A stretch of DNA of 64,000 nucleotides from Thermocatellispora tengchongensis (lineage in GTDB: Bacteria > Actinomycetota > Actinomycetes > Streptosporangiales > Streptosporangiaceae): NCBI RefSeq assembly GCF_014202315.1, contig NZ_JACHGN010000003.1, forward strand, positions 186,001 to 250,000, given 5' to 3'. The notes beneath the pieces are model-generated. The model saw only the letters and a list, made by a program, of their open reading frames with translations, did no database searches and was not told the origin of the DNA. This document shows positions 58,440 through 64,000 of this stretch, piece by piece; within the stretch, counting starts at the first letter, position 1; every line of letters begins with the position of its first letter. The translations under genes were made by a program, and so were the position numbers.

Positions 58440-59021
58440 CTACCTCACGGCGTCGAGGTCCAAGTCGATGTCCACCGGGAAGCCGATGTCGGTCTTGAGC
58501 CTGCCGCGGTGGACCCCGGTCGGGACGTACGCCTTGACGGCCCGGTCGAGCTCGTAAGTGTAGGCGACCAGGCCCTGATCCTCTTCGAGCCGCCACAGGT
58601 ACTTGATCCCGGCGGTGGAGTACTTGATGGGCTTGGTCGTGCGGTCGCGGTCCAGCGACTCCGGTGACGCGACCTCCACCACCAGGTGCACGTGCTGCGG
58701 CTCGAACGAGGTGACGCTGGTCGTGACCGCGCTGCACCGGACCAGCATGATGTCCGGCTCCGGACGCTGGCGCATGCCGAGGGTCACCGTCATCTCCCGG
58801 ACCACCATCAGGTCGGCGGGAGGCCGGATGCCCCGCTCCAGGAGTCTGAGGACCAGCATGTGGAACCAGGTCTGAGGCGGTCTCATGACGAGGGCTCCGT
58901 CGATCAGCTCGAGGTGATCGAGCATCTCGGCGGTCCAGCCGCCGGGAGGCCCGGGGAAGAACCAGTCGGGAAGCCCGGTGGTCGTGCGGCGGCTCTCCGT
59001 GTGATCGCTCACCGGAGGCAT
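58440..59021 (-). CDS. Uma2/DUF820 family PD-(D/E)XK protein
   Basis: A 193-residue protein of the Uma2 family (DUF820), which has a restriction-endonuclease-like fold. The core EPDIMLVR (Asp), LVVEVASPES (Glu-x-Ala in place of Glu-x-Lys) and K..YSTAGIKYLW pattern is typical of the family. Actinomycetes carry many copies whose functions are unknown; some are considered domesticated transposon-related nucleases. The ATG is close to the next upstream gene (5 bp), so it may be co-transcribed with it. Confidence 0.88.
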   Translation of the reverse strand: MPPVSDHTESRRTTTGLPDWFFPGPPGGWTAEMLDHLELIDGALVMRPPQTWFHMLVLRLLERGIRPPADLMVVREMTVTLGMRQRPEPDIMLVRCSAVTTSVTSFEPQHVHLVVEVASPESLDRDRTTKPIKYSTAGIKYLWRLEEDQGLVAYTYELDRAVKAYVPTGVHRGRLKTDIGFPVDIDLDLDAVR

Positions 59022-59025
59022 GGTG

Positions 59026-59715
59026 TCACATCTTGTAGTCGCCCGGCTGGTCCTTCGGGGGGTTGTGCTGGAGGGTGCGGCGGTAGAGCTCGTCTATCTC
59101 GTCCAGGGGGTCGGGGGCGGAGCGGCGGGCCTCAAGTTCGAGGTCGGTCCGGCCCTGGAGGTCGGCCAGGCCGGTGGCGGAGTGGGCGAGCTGGTCGTTG
59201 AGGAGGTCGGCGCGGATCCGGGCGCAGGTGGTGATGAGCTTGGTGTGGTGGTCGCGCAGGCGGTCCAGGCCGACGTGGTCGATCAGGCCGGTGGCGCGGC
59301 GCTGCTGGGCGTAGGTGCCGAGCTGGCTGTCGAGCAGGTCGGCGTGCTTGGCGACCTCGGCGACCAGGGTGGGCAGCTCGCCCAGGCCCCATCCCTCGCG
59401 TACGGCCTGGTCCACGGCCTGGCGGGTGATCTGGACCTCGCGGCGGAGGTTGACCCGCATGCGCTCGGCCTCGGCGGCCTCGCCCGTGCCCATGGCGTTG
59501 ACATGGGTGGCGATCTTGGGGATCGCCTGGCGGGCCTTGCGGGTGGCGGCCTTGCCGAGCTTGATCGCGAAGTAGAGCCCGACGCCGCCGACGACCAGGA
59601 AGATCAGGAAGATCACCAGGATGATCATGATGAGCGTGTCGATCGTGGACACCTCCCGTCCCGCGCGGATGGCGGCGCCAAGGGGCCGAGTGGCGCCGGT
59701 CGATGCAGATGCCAT
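59026..59715 (-). CDS. Single-TM coiled-coil protein
   Basis: A 229-residue protein of unknown function. A single, very hydrophobic helix (about 27-52, LIMIILVIFLIFLVVGGVGL) is followed by a basic stretch and a largely alpha-helical cytoplasmic region. ATG 59715 and GTG 59652 are both possible; the shorter start gives a signal-anchor directly at the N-terminus. It is 4 bp upstream of the Uma2 gene. Confidence 0.65.
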   Translation of the reverse strand: MASASTGATRPLGAAIRAGREVSTIDTLIMIILVIFLIFLVVGGVGLYFAIKLGKAATRKARQAIPKIATHVNAMGTGEAAEAERMRVNLRREVQITRQAVDQAVREGWGLGELPTLVAEVAKHADLLDSQLGTYAQQRRATGLIDHVGLDRLRDHHTKLITTCARIRADLLNDQLAHSATGLADLQGRTDLELEARRSAPDPLDEIDELYRRTLQHNPPKDQPGDYKM

Positions 59716-59744
59716 CCACCATATCCGTCTGGCACCGCGGACGG

Positions 59745-60000
59745 ATGGACGAGTTGATCGACCGGGACATCCTCGGCCATCACGACTCCCCGGCCCGCTG
59801 TACCCGGACGCCGGGCCGGCCGGGGGCGCGCCGGTTCGGCCTCGAAGGCGCCTACTGGCTGATCGGCGGGATCGACGCCTGGCCGGACGACCCGGAGCGG
59901 CGGGCGCTGGTGCTCGCGGCGGCGCGGCGTACGGAGGAGGAGCCGGCGCTGCCGGGCGTCACCGGGCACATGATCACAATGGCGCGGACGCGGCCCGTTG
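59745..60000 (+). pseudogene. Possible methyltransferase 3' remnant
   Basis: The plus-strand frame from 59745 reads with strong GC3 bias, including GLEGAYWLIGGIDAWPDDPE and ARRTEEEPALPGVTGHMI. This resembles the C-terminal end of SAM-dependent methyltransferases (EPxLLGxSxHLL..ARRP pattern). After about 59995 it runs antisense into the DUF4126 gene without a proper stop. There is no SAM-binding part. It could be a broken gene, or a chance frame in GC-rich DNA. Confidence 0.3.
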
Positions 60001-60570
60001 CCGCCGCCGGCGGCGCAGGCGGGCCCAAAGGCGCCAGGCCAGGAAGGCGAGCGCGGCCAGCGCCACCAGGACCAGCGCCGGCAGGAAGACCGCCAGCAGG
60101 CTCAGGCCCAGGGAGCCCGCGTCCTCCACGGTGCTGACCACGGGGGCGCCCGCACCGGCCGTGGTGGCGTTGACCACGGGCCGGGCGGCCGACTTGAGCG
60201 CGTGCACGATCAGGGCCAGGACGATGCCGAGCAGCCAGCCGGCCCAGGGGTGCTCCGCCATCCAGGCCGAGCCGTCGAGTTCGGCGGCGGCGGAGGTGGC
60301 GCTGAAGACCACGCCCCCGGACGCCGGGCGCACGGCGGTCTGGATGATGTCGTTGACGTGGTCCACCACCGGCACCTTGTCCAGCACGAACTCCGCCACC
60401 AGCAGGACCGCGACGATGGCCAGCACCCACCCGTTCGCCAGCCACTCGTAGCCCTGCGGCAGCCGCACCGCGTCGGTGAAGTTGGCGAGCAGGCCGACGA
60501 CCAGCAGCGGAATGTACGCGTTGAGCCCCGCGGCCGTGGACAGACCGAGCCCGGTGAGCGTCGCGAGCAT
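59974..60570 (-). CDS. DUF4126 family membrane protein
   Basis: A 198-residue integral membrane protein of unknown function with four hydrophobic segments (about 5-30, 45-63, 110-128 and 153-185). The start TGLGLSTAAGLNAYIPLLVVGL and the VLDKVPVVDHVNDIIQT motif are family signatures. A very basic tail (RLRRRRRQR) ends in the cytoplasm. The ATG has no strong ribosome-binding site. Confidence 0.88.
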   Translation of the reverse strand: MLATLTGLGLSTAAGLNAYIPLLVVGLLANFTDAVRLPQGYEWLANGWVLAIVAVLLVAEFVLDKVPVVDHVNDIIQTAVRPASGGVVFSATSAAAELDGSAWMAEHPWAGWLLGIVLALIVHALKSAARPVVNATTAGAGAPVVSTVEDAGSLGLSLLAVFLPALVLVALAALAFLAWRLWARLRRRRRQRAASAPL

Positions 60571-60721
60571 GCGGGCACCACCCCCGCCCCCATTTCTACC
60601 CGGTGCCGGGGCGGCTGCGGGGCCGGGCGCTCGGTGCGCATGCCGATCCGAGGCAGGGGAGGAGGGGGAGGAGCCTGGGGGAGGAGTTCGGGGGAGGAGC
60701 CTGGGGGAGGCGGGGCGGCGG

Positions 60722-60845
60722 TCAGGCGGGTGTGATGCGGTTCAGGAGCCTGGGGGAGGCGGGGTCGGCGGTCGGGCGCGTGGGATGCGGTTCAGGAGCC
60801 TGGGGGAGTGGGGACGGCGGTCAGGTGGATGTCATGCGGTTCAGG
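60722..60845. repeat. 49-50-bp repeat reiterating the 3' end of the monooxygenase gene
   Basis: A 25-bp core (TC(A/G)GG...ATGCGGTTCAGG) occurs at 60722, 60772 and 60821. The last copy is the actual 3' end of the nitronate monooxygenase gene (stop codon included). The upstream two copies lie past its stop and carry the same GGAGCCTGGGGGAG spacer. Further GGAGCCTGGGGGAGG units precede at 60675-60720. Confidence 0.88.
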
Positions 60846-61954
60846 CGCGCCAGGGCGTCGCCGAACTCGGCGATCATCTCGTACACGACCCGGCGGGCCG
60901 GCTTGACCTGGTTGAGCTGGCCGACCACCTGGCCGACGAAGTAGTTGGCGAGCTTCTGCGCGCCCTCGTTGCCGAACTCGGCCGAACGGGAGATCCGGGC
61001 CATCGCGCTCTCGGCGATCAGCATCTGCAGCGGCATGGGCAGGGGGCCGGGGCTCTCGGTGGCCTCGTCCCACTCCTCCGTCCAGGCCGACTTGAGCTGG
61101 CGGGCGGGCTTGCCGGTGCGGGAGCGGGAGCGGGTGGTGTCGAGCGAGGTGGCGGCGAGCATCTTGCGCTTGACGGCGGGCGGGGTCTCGGCCTCCTCGG
61201 TGGTGAGCCAGACCGAGCCGCACCACACGCCCTCGGCCCCGAGGGCCAGGGCGGCGGCCATCTGCCGGCCTGAGGCGATGCCGCCGGCGGCCAGCACCGG
61301 GACGTCCACCGCGTCCACGACCTGCGGGACCAGCACCATGGTGGACACCTCGCCGGTGTGCCCGCCGGCCTCGCAGCCCTGGGCCACGATCAGGTCCACC
61401 CCGGCCGCGACCTGCCGCCGGGCGTGCTCGACGGAGCCGACCAGCGCGGCCACGGGCACGTGAGCCTCGCGCGCCAGGCTCACCATCTCGGGCGGCGGCG
61501 GGCCGAGGGCGCTGGCGATCAGGCCGATCGGGTGCTTGAGCGCGACCTCGATCAGTCCGGTGGCGCCCTCGGCGGTCACCCGGCGGCCGAACTCGTCGGC
61601 GTGCGCGGAGAACGAGCCGGTGACGGGGTCGATGCTGCTCACGGCGTACTTGTTGAACAGGTGGGCGACGAAGTCGCGGTGCCGCTCGGGGATGTGCTCC
61701 ATCAGCCGGGAGTCGCGGTCGGCGACCGACGCGTCGATCTTGCCGGGCACGAGCACGTCTACCCCGTACGGCCGCCCGCCGACGCGGTCGTCCAGCCACC
61801 GCAGCTCGGCGTCGAGCTGCTGCGGCGAGTACCCGGTGGCGCCGAGCACGCCGAACCCGCCCGCGTTCGTCACCGCCGCGACGACGTCCCGGCAGTGGCT
61901 GAAGGCGAACAGCGGGAAGTCGATGCCGAAACGCGCACAGATCGGGGTCCGCAT
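60821..61954 (-). CDS. Nitronate monooxygenase / 2-nitropropane dioxygenase family flavoprotein
   Basis: A 377-residue FMN-dependent TIM-barrel enzyme of the NMO family. It oxidises alkyl nitronates or acts as a related detoxifying flavoprotein. Motifs: the N-terminal PLFAFSHCRDVVAAVTNAGGFGVLGA, VDLIVAQGCEAGGHTGEV (the flavin-phosphate loop and catalytic-region His), VPVLAAGGIASGRQMAAALALGAEGVWCGS (FMN phosphate). ATG 61954 is the family start. The last 9 residues (LNRMTST) are the segment repeated beyond the stop. Confidence 0.92.
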   Translation of the reverse strand: MRTPICARFGIDFPLFAFSHCRDVVAAVTNAGGFGVLGATGYSPQQLDAELRWLDDRVGGRPYGVDVLVPGKIDASVADRDSRLMEHIPERHRDFVAHLFNKYAVSSIDPVTGSFSAHADEFGRRVTAEGATGLIEVALKHPIGLIASALGPPPPEMVSLAREAHVPVAALVGSVEHARRQVAAGVDLIVAQGCEAGGHTGEVSTMVLVPQVVDAVDVPVLAAGGIASGRQMAAALALGAEGVWCGSVWLTTEEAETPPAVKRKMLAATSLDTTRSRSRTGKPARQLKSAWTEEWDEATESPGPLPMPLQMLIAESAMARISRSAEFGNEGAQKLANYFVGQVVGQLNQVKPARRVVYEMIAEFGDALARLNRMTST

Positions 61955-62020
61955 GGGCCGACCGTAACTCCGGGGCGGCGCCGGGTCCAGGGTCTGTGCA
62001 CTTGCAGCCGCACTTGCACC

Positions 62021-62184
62021 TGCAAGCACGCTCGGGTCTGCCTGTCCCTGTCTACGAGCGCACGCGCGGGGCCTGCCTGTGCCTGTCTGTGCCTGCCTAT
62101 GCCTATTTGTAAGCACGCGCGGGTCTGCGCCTGTGTGTGAGCGCGCGGGCACCTACGCCCGCCCGACGAGCACGCGGGCCCTAC
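62021..62184. repeat. Short imperfect repeats (AAGCACGCGCGGG-type)
   Basis: Variants of (A/G)AGC(A/G)C..GCGCGGG(T/C)CT(G/A)C occur at about 62021, 62055, 62109, 62140 and 62166, with GCCTGTCC/GCCTGTGCC motifs between them. They lie in the gap between the monooxygenase and acyltransferase genes. Confidence 0.5.
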
Positions 62185-62843
62185 GCCACGTCGGTCGTGT
62201 GGCCCGGGTGGAGCGGGGAGTGCCAGCCCAGGCCGGGGGTGTGCTCGCGCACGATCCGGGCCGGGACGCCGGCCAGCACGCAGTGGCCGGGGAACTCGCC
62301 GCGCACCACCGCGCCGCCCGCGACGACCGTGTTCCGGCCCAGGCGGGTGCCGGGCAGGATGATCGCTCCGGCGCCGAGCCAGGAGCCGGAGCCGATCGTC
62401 ACCGGGTTGTTACGCGGCCACTGCCGTCCGATGGGCACGTCCGGGTCGTCGTAGACGTGGTTCTGGTCGGTGATGTAGACGTATGGTCCGGTGAACACGT
62501 CGTCGCCGATGTCGATCCACTGGTGGCCCACGATGTGGGAGCCGCGGCCGATGGAGCAGCCGCGGCCGATGCGCACCACCGAGTTGGGGCCGAGGTCCAG
62601 GCCGGGGCCCATGCCGGCCGAGATCGACACCCGCTCGCCCACCAGGGTGCCCTCGCCGATCTCGATGTAGGTCTCGCCGAAGATCGCGCCGAGTGGGAAC
62701 GACAGGCACGCGCCCTCGCCCAGGCGGCGGAACCGGTATCCGGCCGGGGTGCGCGGCGTCACGGCGCCGGCCGCGCGGATGGCGGCCCAGCCGCGGTGGA
62801 TCAGCGCGCCGGCGGCCCGCCGCAGGACATGTCGCAGTACCAT
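62181..62843 (-). CDS. Hexapeptide-repeat (LbetaH) acyltransferase
   Basis: A 220-residue acyltransferase of the maltose/galactoside O-acetyltransferase type. The left-handed beta-helix hexapeptide rungs are clear ((V/I)GxGxx pattern: IEIGEGTLVGERVSISAG, VRIGRGCSIGRGSHIVG, IDIGDDVFTGPYVYITD, VTIGSGSWLGAGAIILPG, NTVVAGGAVVRGEFPGH), ending in VLAGVPARIVRE. ATG 62843 gives a plausible N-terminus (MVLRHVLRRAAGALI); a longer frame to 63122 is not supported. It has no ribosome-binding site. It diverges from pyrG. Confidence 0.88.
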   Translation of the reverse strand: MVLRHVLRRAAGALIHRGWAAIRAAGAVTPRTPAGYRFRRLGEGACLSFPLGAIFGETYIEIGEGTLVGERVSISAGMGPGLDLGPNSVVRIGRGCSIGRGSHIVGHQWIDIGDDVFTGPYVYITDQNHVYDDPDVPIGRQWPRNNPVTIGSGSWLGAGAIILPGTRLGRNTVVAGGAVVRGEFPGHCVLAGVPARIVREHTPGLGWHSPLHPGHTTDVA

Positions 62844-62924
62844 AAGGGGCCAAATTACCGCTAGGTCATACCAGAGGGAAACCTGCCCGTGCCTACCCGT
62901 TAAGGCACGTGGCGCGCGTTGTTT

Positions 62925-64000
<1,076 letters not shown>

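Overview
The window is a 64 kb piece of a high-GC (roughly 70% or more) actinobacterial chromosome. Codon third positions are almost all G or C, starts are often GTG or TTG, and many neighbouring genes overlap by ATGA or GTGA. The gene order (trpCBA, lgt, gltBD, pyk, an ANTAR response regulator, a Liv ABC transporter, polA, rpsA, coaE, uvrB, pyrG) is typical of Streptomyces, Nonomuraea and Streptosporangium-like filamentous actinomycetes. That assignment is inference; no rRNA is present to fix the genus. I see no insertion sequence, prophage, CRISPR array or replication origin.

Layout. 1-3 kb: end of the tryptophan operon (trpC-trpB-trpA). 3.3-8.7 kb: an envelope cluster with a MauE/DoxX membrane protein, a membrane-anchored DsbA-like thiol oxidoreductase, lipoprotein transferase Lgt with an acidic tail, a VIT/CCC1 metal transporter and two paralogous membrane-anchored proteins. 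8.8-10.3 kb: a reverse-strand relative of branched-polyamine synthase BpsA. 10.7-16.7 kb: gltB-gltD. 17.3-21 kb: secreted subtilisin-like protease, a DUF2784 membrane protein, pyruvate kinase. 22.2-23.9 kb: an odd class-I tRNA with a CAA anticodon loop, a PdtaR-like antiterminator regulator and a lipoprotein. 24.3-30.4 kb: a branched-chain amino-acid ABC transporter, with the binding protein on the plus strand and livHMGF on the minus strand. 31-39 kb: thioesterase, polA, a membrane protein, polysaccharide deacetylase, rpsA.

39.3-50 kb: acetyltransferase and coaE, then the main accessory block. This is a 1,926-residue TIR / degenerate phosphoesterase / NACHT / pentapeptide / WD40 protein facing a divergent 12-TM-type permease, followed by a reverse-strand trio: a two-TM membrane protein, a cupin and an inositol-monophosphatase-like enzyme. 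50.2-54 kb: two SPFH (band-7) proteins in one operon with a Spo0M arrestin-like protein. 54-64 kb: uvrB, an acetyltransferase, small zinc-ribbon, Uma2 and coiled-coil membrane proteins, DUF4126, a nitronate monooxygenase, a hexapeptide acyltransferase and the start of pyrG.

The strongest candidate for an undescribed system is the TIR-NACHT-WD40 STAND protein. Its middle domain keeps the fold signature of a calcineurin-like phosphoesterase but has lost nearly every metal ligand, which suggests a sensor or scaffold role. A second theme is that nearly every gene-free stretch carries its own private tandem repeat family, one of which reiterates the 3' end of the adjacent gene.
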